This document shows positions 8,443 through 17,575 of a stretch of DNA of 64,000 bases, in pieces. The notes beneath the pieces are model-generated. The model made no database searches. It saw nothing but the letters and a program-made list of their open reading frames with translations, and was not told the origin of the DNA. Position 1 is the first letter of the stretch; each line of letters begins with the position of its first letter. This DNA is from Herbiconiux flava. GTDB taxonomy: Bacteria > Actinomycetota > Actinomycetes > Actinomycetales > Microbacteriaceae. The translations under genes and the position numbers were made by a program. Location: contig NZ_JACCBM010000001.1 in the NCBI RefSeq assembly GCF_013409865.1, positions 1,674,001 to 1,738,000 on the forward strand. Reading direction: 5' to 3'.

Positions 8443-9411
8443 ATGACCGTCCCCACCGGTACCGTGCAGAACCGCCCGGCACCCCCGCCCGCCGCCTCCC
8501 GGCCTGCCGCCCCCGCGCGCAGGCCGGGGGCCGGGGCCCGCTTCGCCGCCGTGCCGCTCGTCGGGCCGGGCGCGCTCTACATCACCCTGCTCGTGCTCGT
8601 GCCGGTCGCCCTGATCACGGTCTATTCGTTCTTCGAGCGCGGGCGCTTCGGCGGCGTGGTCTGGACCTTCACGCTCGACAACTTCGCCCGGCTGTTCGAC
8701 CCGCTCTACCTCTCCGTCGTCGGCAACTCCCTCGTCATCGCCGCGATCGTCACGCTGCTCGCCCTGCTGATCGGCTACCCGACCGCGCTGATGATCACCC
8801 GGCTGTCCCCGAAGTGGCGCACGGTCGCGCTGATCGCGGTGCTGCTGCCGTTCTGGACGAACTTCCTGATCCGCACCTACGCCTGGATCCTGCTGCTCAA
8901 CAACGCCGGCTGGATCAACCAGGCGCTCCAGGCCCTGGGCATCACCGACGAGCCGATCTCGATGCTCTACACACCGCAGGCGGTGGTGGTCGGACTGCTC
9001 TACATGTATCTGCCCCTGATGATCCTGCCGCTCTACTCGGCGCTCGCCCATCAGGACCGCCAGCTCGGCGAGGCCGCGACCGACCTCGGGGCGAGCCCGT
9101 TCCGGGTGTTCCGCACCGTCACCGTGCCGCTGTCGATCCCCGGCATCCTCACCGGCTGCGTCTTCGTGTTCGTGCCGGCGATGAGCAACTTCGTCATCCC
9201 CGAGCTGATCGGAGGCGGCAAGACGGTGCTCGTCGGCAACCTGATCCGCGACCAGTTCCTGAAGGCCCGCGACTGGCCGTTCGGTGCGGCGCTCGCGCTT
9301 GTGCTGACGGTCTCGCTGCTCCTGCTGCTCGTGCTGCAGAGCCGGCTGTCGAAGCGCCTGACCGAGGGCAAGCGTCAGGCCGAGGGGAAGAAGGTGCGCC
9401 GCGATGCGTGA
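8443..9411 (+). CDS. Polyamine-type ABC transporter permease, PotB-like
   Basis: 322 residues from ATG 8443, 14 bases after the lipoprotein stop. A Pro/Ala-rich cytosolic N-terminus of ~35 residues precedes six membrane helices. The EAA loop (GEAATDLGASPFRVFRTVTV) before the fifth helix is the contact for the ATPase. Length fits the PotB family plus the extra N-terminal extension. It overlaps the next permease by 8 bases. It forms the channel with the PotC-like protein. Confidence 0.9.
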   Translation: MTVPTGTVQNRPAPPPAASRPAAPARRPGAGARFAAVPLVGPGALYITLLVLVPVALITVYSFFERGRFGGVVWTFTLDNFARLFDPLYLSVVGNSLVIAAIVTLLALLIGYPTALMITRLSPKWRTVALIAVLLPFWTNFLIRTYAWILLLNNAGWINQALQALGITDEPISMLYTPQAVVVGLLYMYLPLMILPLYSALAHQDRQLGEAATDLGASPFRVFRTVTVPLSIPGILTGCVFVFVPAMSNFVIPELIGGGKTVLVGNLIRDQFLKARDWPFGAALALVLTVSLLLLLVLQSRLSKRLTEGKRQAEGKKVRRDA

Positions 9412-10174
9412 GTCCCGCTTCATCCGCGTCCCGTTCTGGCTGACGTTCGCGTTCCTCTACCTGCCGATCGTGGTCGTCGTCGTGATCTCGTTCAACGACT
9501 CGTCGAACCTCTTCGTCTGGAAGGGCTTCACCCTCGACTGGTACGGGGTGCTGTTCAGCGACCAGGCGATCCTGCAGGGGCTCGTCAACACGCTGATCGT
9601 GGCGACCGGCTCGACGGCGATCGCCTGCGTGCTCGGCACGCTGCTCGCCGTCGGCATCCAGCGGCACACCCGTGGCGGCCTGATCCGGGCCTTCGCCCTC
9701 GCGCCCGCGCTGCTGCCCGACCTGCTGCTCGGCATCGGCATCCTGAGCGTGTTCTCGCTGCTCGGCTTCACCCTCGGCCTCTACTCGGTGCTGCTCTCGC
9801 ACGCGGCCTTCTCGATCGCCTTCGTCACGGCGATCGTGCTGGCGCGACTGAGCCAGCTCGACCCGAGCCTCGAGGAGGCCTCGCGAGACCTCGGTGCCGG
9901 CCCGGTGCGCACCTTCACCCGGGTGACCCTGCCGCAGCTGGCCCCGGGCATCGTGGCCGGTGCCCTGCTCAGCTTCACCCTTTCGATCGACGAGTTCGTG
10001 ATCGCCTTCTTCACCTCGGCTCCCACCACGCCGACCCTGCCGATCGTCATCTACTCGATGGTGCGGTTCGGGGTCACCCCCGAGATCAACGCGCTCGCCA
10101 CCGTCCTCCTGTTCGTCAGCGTCGTCGCCGTCCTCGGTGCGCAGCGCCTCACCCGCGTCACGGAAGCCCTATGA
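9404..10174 (+). CDS. Polyamine-type ABC transporter permease, PotC-like
   Basis: 256 residues; ATG 9404 lies inside the end of the PotB-like gene. Six membrane helices are predicted, with an EAA motif (EEASRDLGAGPVRTFTRVTL) at about residues 155-174. Typical length for PotC/PotI. It overlaps the ATPase gene by 4 bases (ATGA), so the three membrane and motor subunits are translationally coupled. Confidence 0.9.
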   Translation: MRESRFIRVPFWLTFAFLYLPIVVVVVISFNDSSNLFVWKGFTLDWYGVLFSDQAILQGLVNTLIVATGSTAIACVLGTLLAVGIQRHTRGGLIRAFALAPALLPDLLLGIGILSVFSLLGFTLGLYSVLLSHAAFSIAFVTAIVLARLSQLDPSLEEASRDLGAGPVRTFTRVTLPQLAPGIVAGALLSFTLSIDEFVIAFFTSAPTTPTLPIVIYSMVRFGVTPEINALATVLLFVSVVAVLGAQRLTRVTEAL

Positions 10175-11310
10175 CCATGGACACCCACGCTCCCCTCAGT
10201 CGACCGGATGCCCGCGCCGACGCCCCCGCCCGCCCCGAGCTGCTCGTGCTGAGCGGCCTCAGCCACTCCTACGGCGGAGTGCGCGCGCTGCACGACATCG
10301 ACCTCACGATCGGCGACAACGAGTTCTTCGCCCTGCTCGGCCCGTCGGGCTGCGGCAAGACGACCCTGCTGCGCTCGATCGCCGGTTTCGAGACCCCCGA
10401 GTCGGGCACGATCGCCCTGGACGGCGTCGACCTGGTCTCGACGCCCGCGCACAAGCGACCCGTCAACATGATGTTCCAGTCCTACGCGCTGTTCCCGCAC
10501 CTCAGCGTGGAGCGCAACGTCGCCTACGGGCTCGAGGCCGAGGGCCTCGGCAAGGCCGAGGTGAAGCGCCGTGTCGGCGAGGCCATCGAGACCGTCGGGC
10601 TCGGCGCCTTCGCACGGCGCCGGCCGTCGCAGCTCTCGGGCGGACAGCGCCAGCGCGTGGCGCTCGCCCGCGCGATCGTGAAGCGCCCCCGGCTGCTGCT
10701 GCTCGACGAGCCGCTGTCGGCGCTCGACCGCAAGGTGCGCGCCGACATGCAGCTCGAGCTGAAGCGCCTCCAGCACGAGGTCGGCATGACCTTCGTGGTC
10801 GTCACCCACGACCAGGAGGAGGCCATGTCGATGGCCGACCGCGTGGCCGTGCTCGACGCCGGGCGGGTCGAGCAGCTCGACACCCCCGTGGGCCTCTACT
10901 CGAACCCGCGCACCCGCTTCGTCGCCGAGTTCATCGGCTCGTCGAGCCTGTTCGATGGTACGGCGACGGCGGGCGGCGTCGACGTGGCGGGGCTCGCCGA
11001 GCTGCCCGCCGCGCACACGCTGCCCGTGGGCTCCGCGGTCACCCTGGTGGTGCGGCCCGAAGACATCGAGGTCGTCGCCCCCGGCGGTGCGGGCCTGCTC
11101 GAGGGCGTCGTGATCGACACCTACTTCCTCGGCGGCAGCTCGACCGTCTCGGTGGCGGTGCCCGGCCGCGAGAAGCCCGTCGGATGCACGGTGCACGCCA
11201 CGAGCACCGCCCGCCGCGGCGACACCGTCGGCCTCCGCATCGACCACGCCCGCTCGGTGGTGGTGGCCGACACCCGGCCGGTCTCCCACGGAGGGACCGA
11301 GTCGGCGTGA
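10171..11310 (+). CDS. Polyamine-type ABC transporter ATPase, PotA-like
   Basis: 379 residues from ATG 10171 (a second in-frame ATG lies at 10177). Walker A GPSGCGKT at residues 57-64, Q-loop MMFQSYALFPH, signature LSGGQRQR near 156 and Walker B LLLLDEPLSALD near 175. The C-terminal ~120 residues form a TOBE/OB regulatory domain as in PotA. It energises import through the two permeases. It converges on the TetR gene with only 8 bases between stop codons. Confidence 0.92.
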   Translation: MTMDTHAPLSRPDARADAPARPELLVLSGLSHSYGGVRALHDIDLTIGDNEFFALLGPSGCGKTTLLRSIAGFETPESGTIALDGVDLVSTPAHKRPVNMMFQSYALFPHLSVERNVAYGLEAEGLGKAEVKRRVGEAIETVGLGAFARRRPSQLSGGQRQRVALARAIVKRPRLLLLDEPLSALDRKVRADMQLELKRLQHEVGMTFVVVTHDQEEAMSMADRVAVLDAGRVEQLDTPVGLYSNPRTRFVAEFIGSSSLFDGTATAGGVDVAGLAELPAAHTLPVGSAVTLVVRPEDIEVVAPGGAGLLEGVVIDTYFLGGSSTVSVAVPGREKPVGCTVHATSTARRGDTVGLRIDHARSVVVADTRPVSHGGTESA

Positions 11311-11318
11311 GCGCCCGC

Positions 11319-11924
11319 TCAAGCCAGCGCGTGACCGGTCGACTGGCGAGCGTACTCGACGATCAGGGCGCGGGCGCCGACGTGGTCGATCGTGGGGTGG
11401 CGGGCGACCATGCGGTAGCCGTACGCGTCCTCGAGCGCCACCAGGTTGCGGGCGATGGCGAGCGACGGGGCGGTGAGCGCGAAGATGCCGCGCGCCGCGC
11501 CCTGCTCCAGCACGATCTGGTACATGCCGACCTGGCGGTCGTAGAGGGCCGTCAGCAGGGTCGCCATCACGGGGTTGCGGCCGGCCGAGCCGCCGAGCTC
11601 GCACAGCAGGCGCACCTCGGGATCGGTGGAGTCGCTCGGCAGGCCGGAGTCGATCAGGGCGAGCAGGCGCAGCACCGGGTCGTCGTCGAGGCTCTCGAGC
11701 ATGCGCACTCGCTCCTCGTAGAAGCGCTCCATGCCGGCGCGGTTCGCCTCCATCACGAGCTCGTCGATGTCGGGGTAGTAGTAGAGCACCGCACCGCTCG
11801 TCAAGCCCGCCTCTTCGGCCACCCGGTTCAGCCGCGCGCCGTCGGGTCCGTGCTGGGCGATGGTGCGCTGCGCGGCCGCGACGATCTCGCTGCGACGCTG
11901 CTCCTGACGCTTGGGACGGGCCAT
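11319..11924 (-). CDS. TetR-family regulator, BetI/PuuR-context
   Basis: 201 residues with GAGGAG before ATG 11924. The HTH spans residues ~10-55 with the ending LTSGAVLYYYPDIDEL, followed by a helical ligand-binding domain similar in layout to BetI-type repressors. It lies between the importer operon and the divergent glycosyltransferase/amine-oxidase operon, which makes it the obvious candidate regulator of both. The AT-rich motif shared by 12024-12052 and 7204-7232 could be its binding site. The ligand would be the imported amine or an aldehyde product. Target and ligand are inferred. Confidence 0.88.
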   Translation of the reverse strand: MARPKRQEQRRSEIVAAAQRTIAQHGPDGARLNRVAEEAGLTSGAVLYYYPDIDELVMEANRAGMERFYEERVRMLESLDDDPVLRLLALIDSGLPSDSTDPEVRLLCELGGSAGRNPVMATLLTALYDRQVGMYQIVLEQGAARGIFALTAPSLAIARNLVALEDAYGYRMVARHPTIDHVGARALIVEYARQSTGHALA

Positions 11925-12023
11925 GGGGCTCCTCGGGGCGGTGGTGGTTCGGGGTGCGTCCGCTGTTTCGGGCGCGGTTCAATGTTAGGCCGCACTCGCC
12001 CGGATTACCGACGACCTGCGCGC

Positions 12024-12053
12024 ATCCATTCTTTTCACGTCTATTCAAACAAC
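12024..12053. promoter_or_regulatory. AT-rich motif, copy 2 (shared with 7204-7232)
   Basis: An ATCCATTC...ACNNCNATTCNAACAA-type block lies 18 bases before the glycosyltransferase ATG in an otherwise G/C-rich 146-base divergent intergenic region. It matches copy 1 at about 22 of 29 positions. Being between the TetR gene and its divergent operon, it is a plausible operator. Confidence 0.4.
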
Positions 12054-12070
12054 GAGTCAGGAGCTGATTC

Positions 12071-13390
12071 ATGACCGACGAGCGACTCACCGTGCTCTTC
12101 ATGCCCGAGAGTGCCTACGGGCCGACCAACAACTGCATCGGGATCGGTACCGAGCTGCTCGCGCGCGGCCACCGCGTGGTGTTCGCCGCGGAGGCGAGCT
12201 GGGCCGGGAAGCTCGAACGCCTCGGCTTCGACGAGGACCTCGTGGAGCTCGCACCGCCGGCGCCCGAGGCGGACGGCGCGGAGGCCGACGCCGGGGCGTT
12301 CTGGAAGGACTACATCCGGAGCATCGCGCCGGAGTTCGCCAAGCCCACCGAGGCGCAGCTCGAGTCGGTCATCCGGCCCATCTGGGAGGAGCTGATCGAG
12401 GGGGCGAAGTACAGCGAGCCCGCGCTGAGGGCGATCATCGAGCGCACCCGCCCCGATGTGATCGTCGAGGACAACGTGGTGCTCTTCCCCGCGCTCGTCA
12501 CCGCCGGCGTGCCGTTCGTGCGGATCGTCTCGTGCAACCCGCTCGAGGTGCCGGGTGCGGCGATCGCCCCGGCGTTCTCGGGCCTCGCCGACGACGACGC
12601 CGAGGGGCACGCGCGCTTCCGCGCCGAGTACGACCGCACCCACCGTGCGCTCTGGCAGGCGTTCGACGAGTGGGTGCAGGAGCAGGGCGCCGCCCCGCTG
12701 CCCGAGCTCGAGTTCCTGCCCGCCGGCGACCTCAACCTCTACGTCTACCCCGAGGAGCTCGACTACGTCGACGCCCGTCCGCTCGATGCCAGCTGGCACC
12801 GGCTGGAGTCGTCGGTGCGCCAGACCGACGAGCCGTTCGAGCTGCCGGAGGGCTTCGGCGGCCGCCCGCTCGTCTACTTCAGCCTCGGTTCCCTGGGGAG
12901 CGCCGACGTCTCGCTGATGCGGCGGGTGATCGTCGTGCTGGCCGAGCTGCCCTACGACGTCATCGTCTCGATGGGGCCCCTGCACGACGAGATCGAGCTG
13001 GCGCCGAACATGTGGGGCGCCGAGTTCCTGCCGCAGACCTCGATCATCCCTCTCGTCGACCTCGTGATCACCCACGGCGGCAACAACACGGTCACCGAGG
13101 CGCTGCACTTCGGCAAGCCCATGATCCTGCTGCCCCTGTTCTGGGACCAGTACGACAACGCCCAGCGCGTGCACGAGAGGGGTCTCGGCCGACGCCTGGC
13201 GAGCTACGACTTCACCGCCGAGGAGCTCACGGCGGCGCTCGGCGAGCTGCTGGCCGACGCCGCCTTTCGGGAGCGGGTCGACGCGATCGGCCGGCGCATC
13301 CGCGAGGGCGACGGCGTGCGGCGGGCGGCCGGCCTGATCGAGGCCGCCGCCCTCGAGCGCCGCGGTGCGTCGGCGTCGGTGCTGTCGTGA
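12071..13390 (+). CDS. Family-1 (UGT/MGT-like) glycosyltransferase
   Basis: 439 residues; AGGAG precedes ATG 12071. GT-B fold: the N-terminal acceptor domain starts with VLFMPESAYGPTNNCIGIGTELL, shown here only in part as PTNNCIGIG in place of the usual GHxxP. The C-terminal donor domain contains PLVYFSLGS (about residue 260) and the nucleotide-sugar signature THGGNNTVTEAL with PLFWDQYDN (about residues 336-365). Such enzymes glycosylate small lipophilic acceptors such as macrolides, flavonoids or sterols. It is the first gene of an operon with an amine oxidase and an ALDH, an unusual partner set. Its acceptor is unknown. Confidence 0.85.
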   Translation: MTDERLTVLFMPESAYGPTNNCIGIGTELLARGHRVVFAAEASWAGKLERLGFDEDLVELAPPAPEADGAEADAGAFWKDYIRSIAPEFAKPTEAQLESVIRPIWEELIEGAKYSEPALRAIIERTRPDVIVEDNVVLFPALVTAGVPFVRIVSCNPLEVPGAAIAPAFSGLADDDAEGHARFRAEYDRTHRALWQAFDEWVQEQGAAPLPELEFLPAGDLNLYVYPEELDYVDARPLDASWHRLESSVRQTDEPFELPEGFGGRPLVYFSLGSLGSADVSLMRRVIVVLAELPYDVIVSMGPLHDEIELAPNMWGAEFLPQTSIIPLVDLVITHGGNNTVTEALHFGKPMILLPLFWDQYDNAQRVHERGLGRRLASYDFTAEELTAALGELLADAAFRERVDAIGRRIREGDGVRRAAGLIEAAALERRGASASVLS

Positions 13391-14805
13391 CGCTGCCGCT
13401 GGCCGACGGGGCGCAGATCGCACGATCACTGGCGGATGCCCGTCCCACCGCCTTCTGGACCGACCAGCCCGGGGCGCCGGAACCCGGCGAGCCGCTCTCG
13501 GGCGCGACCGACGCCGACCTCGTCGTCGTCGGCGCCGGTTTCACCGGACTCTGGTCGGCCTGGCGCGCGCTCGACCGCGACCCCGGACTCAGCATCTTGG
13601 TGCTCGAGGGGCAGAGCGTCGGATTCGGCGCGAGCGGCCGCAACGGCGGCTTCGTCTCGGCCTCCCTCACCCACGGGCTCGCGCACGGCCGGCACCTCTG
13701 GCCCGGCGAGCTGACCGCGCTGCACGAGGAGGGCGAGCACAACCTCGCCGAGCTCGTGCGGCAGGTGACCGAGGCCGGCATCGACTGCGACCTCCAGCTC
13801 ACCGGCAAGACGGCCCTGGCGGTGGAGCCGTGGCAGGTCGACGCGCTCGCCGAGTCGGCGGAGCTCGCCCGCGAGTTCGGGGAGGACGTCGAGCTGCAGA
13901 GCCGCGAGGAGGTGCAGGCCGACGTGCACTCGCCGACGTACCTCGCCGGCCTGCGCTCGCGAGCCGGCAACGTGATGGTGGATCCCGCCCGCCTCGCCTG
14001 GGGCATGGCCGCGGTGCTGCGGGCCCGCGGCGTACGGATCGTCGAGGGCAGCCCGGTGCGGTCGATCGAGCGCAGCGGTGCCGGGGTGCGGCTCAGCACC
14101 CCCGCCGGTTCGGTGACCGCGCGACAGGCCGTCGTCGCCACCGCCGCGTACCCGTCTCCGCTGAAGCGGCTGCGCACCTGGATCATGCCGCTCTACGACC
14201 ACGCCCTGATGACCGAGCCGCTGACCGCCCCGCAGCTGCAGTCGATCGGCTGGGGCGAGCGGCAGGGACTGACCGACTCCGGCAACCAGTTCCACTACTA
14301 CCGGCTGAGCGCGGACGACCGCATCCTCTGGGGCGGCTGGGACGCGCTCTACTACCGCGGAGGCCGCGTCGACCCGGCGCTGGAGCAGGAGGGCGGATCG
14401 CACGAGCTGCTCGCCCGCCAGTTCTTCGAGACCTTCCCGCAGCTCGCCGACGTCTCGTTCAGCCACCGCTGGGCCGGGCCGATCGACTCCACGACGCGCT
14501 TCACGGCCGCCTACGGGACGGCGTTCGGCGGGCGGGTCGCCTACGCGGCGGGGCACACCGGCCTCGGGGTCGGCGCGGCCCGCTTCTCGGCCGACGTCGC
14601 CCTCGACCTGCTCAGCGGCACGCCGACCTCGCGCACCCGCTTCGAGATCGTGCGCAGACGGCCCTTCCCCATCCCGCCCGAGCCGTTCCGCAACCCGATC
14701 GTGCAGTTCACCCGCTCCCGGATGATCGCCGCCGACGACAACGGCGGGCGCCGGGGCCTCTGGCTGCGGGCGCTCGACGCCGCGGGCCTCGGCTTCAACT
14801 CCTGA
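13387..14805 (+). CDS. FAD-dependent amine oxidase, gamma-glutamylputrescine-oxidase-like
   Basis: 472 residues from GTG 13387, overlapping the glycosyltransferase stop by 4 bases. The dinucleotide-binding VVVGAGFTGL lies at about residues 45-54, followed by GFGASGRNGGF typical of the DAO/PuuB family. A C-terminal GHTGLGVGAARFSAD segment completes the FAD site. Family members oxidise amines to aldehyde, ammonia and H2O2. With the polyamine-type importer and the ALDH downstream this fits putrescine or gamma-glutamylputrescine breakdown. No PuuA-like glutamylating ligase is in the window, so the true substrate is open. Confidence 0.82.
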   Translation: MTLPLADGAQIARSLADARPTAFWTDQPGAPEPGEPLSGATDADLVVVGAGFTGLWSAWRALDRDPGLSILVLEGQSVGFGASGRNGGFVSASLTHGLAHGRHLWPGELTALHEEGEHNLAELVRQVTEAGIDCDLQLTGKTALAVEPWQVDALAESAELAREFGEDVELQSREEVQADVHSPTYLAGLRSRAGNVMVDPARLAWGMAAVLRARGVRIVEGSPVRSIERSGAGVRLSTPAGSVTARQAVVATAAYPSPLKRLRTWIMPLYDHALMTEPLTAPQLQSIGWGERQGLTDSGNQFHYYRLSADDRILWGGWDALYYRGGRVDPALEQEGGSHELLARQFFETFPQLADVSFSHRWAGPIDSTTRFTAAYGTAFGGRVAYAAGHTGLGVGAARFSADVALDLLSGTPTSRTRFEIVRRRPFPIPPEPFRNPIVQFTRSRMIAADDNGGRRGLWLRALDAAGLGFNS

Positions 14806-14857
14806 GCCGGCGCGCCCCACTCTTCCCCCTCCCGCACCACACGAACGGACGACAGAC

Positions 14858-16324
14858 ATGACAACGGGCACCACGGGCACCTTCATCGGCAACGAGTACC
14901 GGCCGGGCACGGGCGGAACCGCCCCGCTGATCGACCCCGCCACCGGCGAGCAGGCGAGCGAGATCGCCCTCTCCGGCCCGGCCGACGTCGACGAGGCCGT
15001 CGCCGCCGCGCGCGCCGCGGCTCCGGCCTGGGCCGCGCAGACGCCCGGCACCCGGGCGCGCGTGCTGCTGAAGCTCGCCGACGCCATCGAGGAGCACGCC
15101 GACGAGCTCGCGCGGATCGAGACCCGCGAGTCGGGCAAGCCCTACCTCACGGGGCTCGACGGTGAGATCCCGTTCGCTGCCGACAACCTGCGCTTCTTCG
15201 CCGGAGCCGCCCGGTCGCTCGACGGCACGGGGGCCGGCGTGTTCAGCGAGGGGTTCACCTCGGTGCTCACCCGGCGGCCTGTCGGGGTGGTGGCCGGCAT
15301 CACGCCCTGGAACTTCCCGCTGATCATGGCGCTGTGGAAGGCGGGGCCGGCGCTCGCCGCCGGCAACACGAGCATCCTGAAGCCGGCTCCGCCGACGCCG
15401 GGGACGACCCTCCGGCTCGCGGAGCTCGCCGCCGAGTGCGGTCTGCCCGCGGGCGTGCTCAACGTCGTGACGGGGCACACCGAGGTGGGGTCGGCGCTCG
15501 CCGGGCATCCGGGAGTCGACATGGTCAGCGTCACGGGGTCGACCCGCACGGGCCAGGCCGTGATGCGCGGCGCCGTCGAGGGCGTGAAGCGGGTTCACCT
15601 GGAGCTCGGCGGCAAGGCGCCCGCGCTCGTGTTCGCCGACGCCGACATCGCGGCGATGGCCCACGCGCTGGCGCTCGGTTCGACGTACAACACGGGGCAG
15701 GACTGCACCGCGGCGACCCGGGTCTACATCCAGCGGGAGCGGTTCGACGACGGTGTGGCCGCCCTCCGCGCGGAGCTCGCGGGCATCCGGGTCGGCGACC
15801 CGATGAGCGATCAGACCGACGTGGGGCCGCTGATCTCGGCCGAGCACCGCGACCGCGTGCACGGCTTCGTCAGCCGGGCCGTCACCGAGGGCGCCGAGGT
15901 GCTCGTGGGCGGATCGCCGCTCGAACGGGCCGGCTCGTACTACCCGCCGACGCTCATCGTCGGCGCCGCCCAGAGTTCGGAGATCGTGCAGGGGGAGGTG
16001 TTCGGCCCGGTGCTCGTGGCGCTGCCCTTCGACGACGAGGCCGACGCGGTGCGGCTCGCGAACGACAGCGCGTACGGGCTCGCCTCGTCGGTGTGGACGA
16101 ACGACGTCGCGCGGGCCATCCGGGTGAGCCAGCTGCTCGACGTCGGGGTGACCTGGGTGAACGACCACCTGCCGATCGCCTCGGAGGCGCCGCACGGCGG
16201 TGTGAAGGGCTCGGGCTTCGGCAAGGACATGAGCATCGAACCGCTGCTGGACTACTCCGTGACGCGGCACCTGATGATCCGGCACGCGGCGCCGCCCGCG
16301 ACCACGGGGTACCGGCCCGCGTAG
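14858..16324 (+). CDS. Aldehyde dehydrogenase, 4-aminobutyraldehyde-dehydrogenase-like
   Basis: 488 residues from ATG 14858. NAD site TPWNFPLIMALWKAGPAL near residue 148, GSTRTGQ near 226, catalytic Glu in ELGGKAP near 249 and catalytic Cys in GQDCTAA near 283. The GQDCTAA context is that of gamma-aminobutyraldehyde dehydrogenases (YdcW/PatD). It would oxidise the aldehyde made by the upstream oxidase to an amino acid such as GABA. It is the third gene of the operon, 52 bases after the oxidase. Succinate-semialdehyde dehydrogenase activity is the alternative. Confidence 0.88.
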   Translation: MTTGTTGTFIGNEYRPGTGGTAPLIDPATGEQASEIALSGPADVDEAVAAARAAAPAWAAQTPGTRARVLLKLADAIEEHADELARIETRESGKPYLTGLDGEIPFAADNLRFFAGAARSLDGTGAGVFSEGFTSVLTRRPVGVVAGITPWNFPLIMALWKAGPALAAGNTSILKPAPPTPGTTLRLAELAAECGLPAGVLNVVTGHTEVGSALAGHPGVDMVSVTGSTRTGQAVMRGAVEGVKRVHLELGGKAPALVFADADIAAMAHALALGSTYNTGQDCTAATRVYIQRERFDDGVAALRAELAGIRVGDPMSDQTDVGPLISAEHRDRVHGFVSRAVTEGAEVLVGGSPLERAGSYYPPTLIVGAAQSSEIVQGEVFGPVLVALPFDDEADAVRLANDSAYGLASSVWTNDVARAIRVSQLLDVGVTWVNDHLPIASEAPHGGVKGSGFGKDMSIEPLLDYSVTRHLMIRHAAPPATTGYRPA

Positions 16325-16342
16325 CGCCCGAACCCGGCCGGG

Positions 16343-16360
16343 ATCGGCAGTCCTGCCGAT
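16343..16360. repeat. Perfect inverted repeat after the ALDH gene
   Basis: ATCGGCAG and CTGCCGAT separated by two bases, 18 bases after the ALDH stop. It can act as a terminator hairpin without U-tract or as an operator for the following gene. It marks a probable boundary between the amine-catabolism operon and the formaldehyde-dehydrogenase-like gene. Confidence 0.45.
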
Positions 16361-16423
16361 GTGCCGGTGGGGACCGGAGGCGTCGAATGGTGGGACCACG
16401 TCGTCGTCCGGGAGGAGAAGGCC

Positions 16424-17575
16424 ATGAGAGCAGTCGTCTACGAGGGTCCGCGTCAGGTGAGCGTCAAGGACGTTCCCGACGCCCGGATCGAACGCCCCAC
16501 CGATGCGCTGGTGCGCATCACCACCACCAACATCTGCGGGTCGGACCTGCACATGTACGAGGGGCGCACCGATTTCGAACCGGGGCGCTGGTTCGGGCAC
16601 GAGAACATGGGCGAGGTCGTCGAGGTGGGCGACGGCGTCGACAAGCTGCGGGTGGGCGATCAGGTGGTGATCCCGTTCAACGTCGCCTGCGGTCACTGCA
16701 AGAACTGCGAGCGCGGGCTCACCAACTACTGCCTGACCGCTCAGCCCGAGACGGCCTTCGCGGGTGCCGCCTACGGCTTCGCCGACATGGGGCCGTGGGC
16801 CGGCGGCCAGGCCGAGCTGCTGCGGGTTCCCTGGGCCGACTTCAACTGCCTGCGGCTGGGGGAGGACGCGGACGAGAGGGCGTCGGACTACGTGATGCTC
16901 GCCGACATCTTCCCCACCGGATACCACGCCACCGAGATGGCCGGGGTGCAGCCGGGAGACCAGACCGTCATCTACGGGGCCGGTCCGGTGGGTTTGATGG
17001 CGGCGCTGTCCGCGACGATCCGGGGGGCCGCCAAGGTCATGGTCGTGGACCGGCACCCGGATCGGCTCGCCCTCGCCGAATCGATCGGGGCGATCGCGAT
17101 CGACGACTCCGAGGTCGACCCGGTCGAGGCCGTGCTCGAGCAGACGATGGGGCTCGGCGCGGACAATGGCTGCGAGTGCGTGGGGTATCAGGCGCACGAC
17201 CCGGGCGGGGACGAGCATCCGAACCTCACCATGAACCGGCTGGTCTCGTCGGTGCGCTTCACCGGCCGGATCGGCTGCGTGGGGGTGTTCGTGCCCCAGG
17301 ACCCCGGGGCCTCGGACGAGCTGGCCAAGCAGGGACAGCTCGCCTTCGACTACGGGATGTTCTGGTTCAAGGGTCAGCAGCTCGGCAGCGGACAGGCCCC
17401 GGTCAAGAAGTACAACCGGAGACTGCGGGACCTGATCGCGGAGGGGCGTGCCACCCCGTCGTTCATCGTCAGCCACGAGCTGCCGCTCGATCGGGCACCT
17501 GAGGCGTACGAGCGCTTCGACGCGCGCGAGGACGGCTGGACGAAGGTCGTGCTGAAGCCCGGTCTGGCCGCCTGA
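16424..17575 (+). CDS. Zinc-dependent formaldehyde-dehydrogenase-like MDR enzyme
   Basis: 383 residues from ATG 16424, chosen for the GGAGGAG directly upstream. Catalytic-zinc segment NICGSDLHMYEG with GHENMGEV, structural-zinc lobe CGHCKNCERGLTNYC (about residues 84-100) and a Rossmann loop YGAGPVGL near residue 184. The FKGQQ and long mid-domain match glutathione-independent formaldehyde dehydrogenases and related proteins with tightly bound NAD. The likely role is detoxification or oxidation of formaldehyde or short aldehydes. The stop overlaps the next start by one base. Confidence 0.85.
   Translation: MRAVVYEGPRQVSVKDVPDARIERPTDALVRITTTNICGSDLHMYEGRTDFEPGRWFGHENMGEVVEVGDGVDKLRVGDQVVIPFNVACGHCKNCERGLTNYCLTAQPETAFAGAAYGFADMGPWAGGQAELLRVPWADFNCLRLGEDADERASDYVMLADIFPTGYHATEMAGVQPGDQTVIYGAGPVGLMAALSATIRGAAKVMVVDRHPDRLALAESIGAIAIDDSEVDPVEAVLEQTMGLGADNGCECVGYQAHDPGGDEHPNLTMNRLVSSVRFTGRIGCVGVFVPQDPGASDELAKQGQLAFDYGMFWFKGQQLGSGQAPVKKYNRRLRDLIAEGRATPSFIVSHELPLDRAPEAYERFDAREDGWTKVVLKPGLAA

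Noticed and set aside
10051..12102. A 683-codon minus-strand open frame over the PotA-like and TetR genes
   Set aside because: It crosses several well-supported genes in other frames and encodes Arg/His/Ala-rich sequence without motifs.
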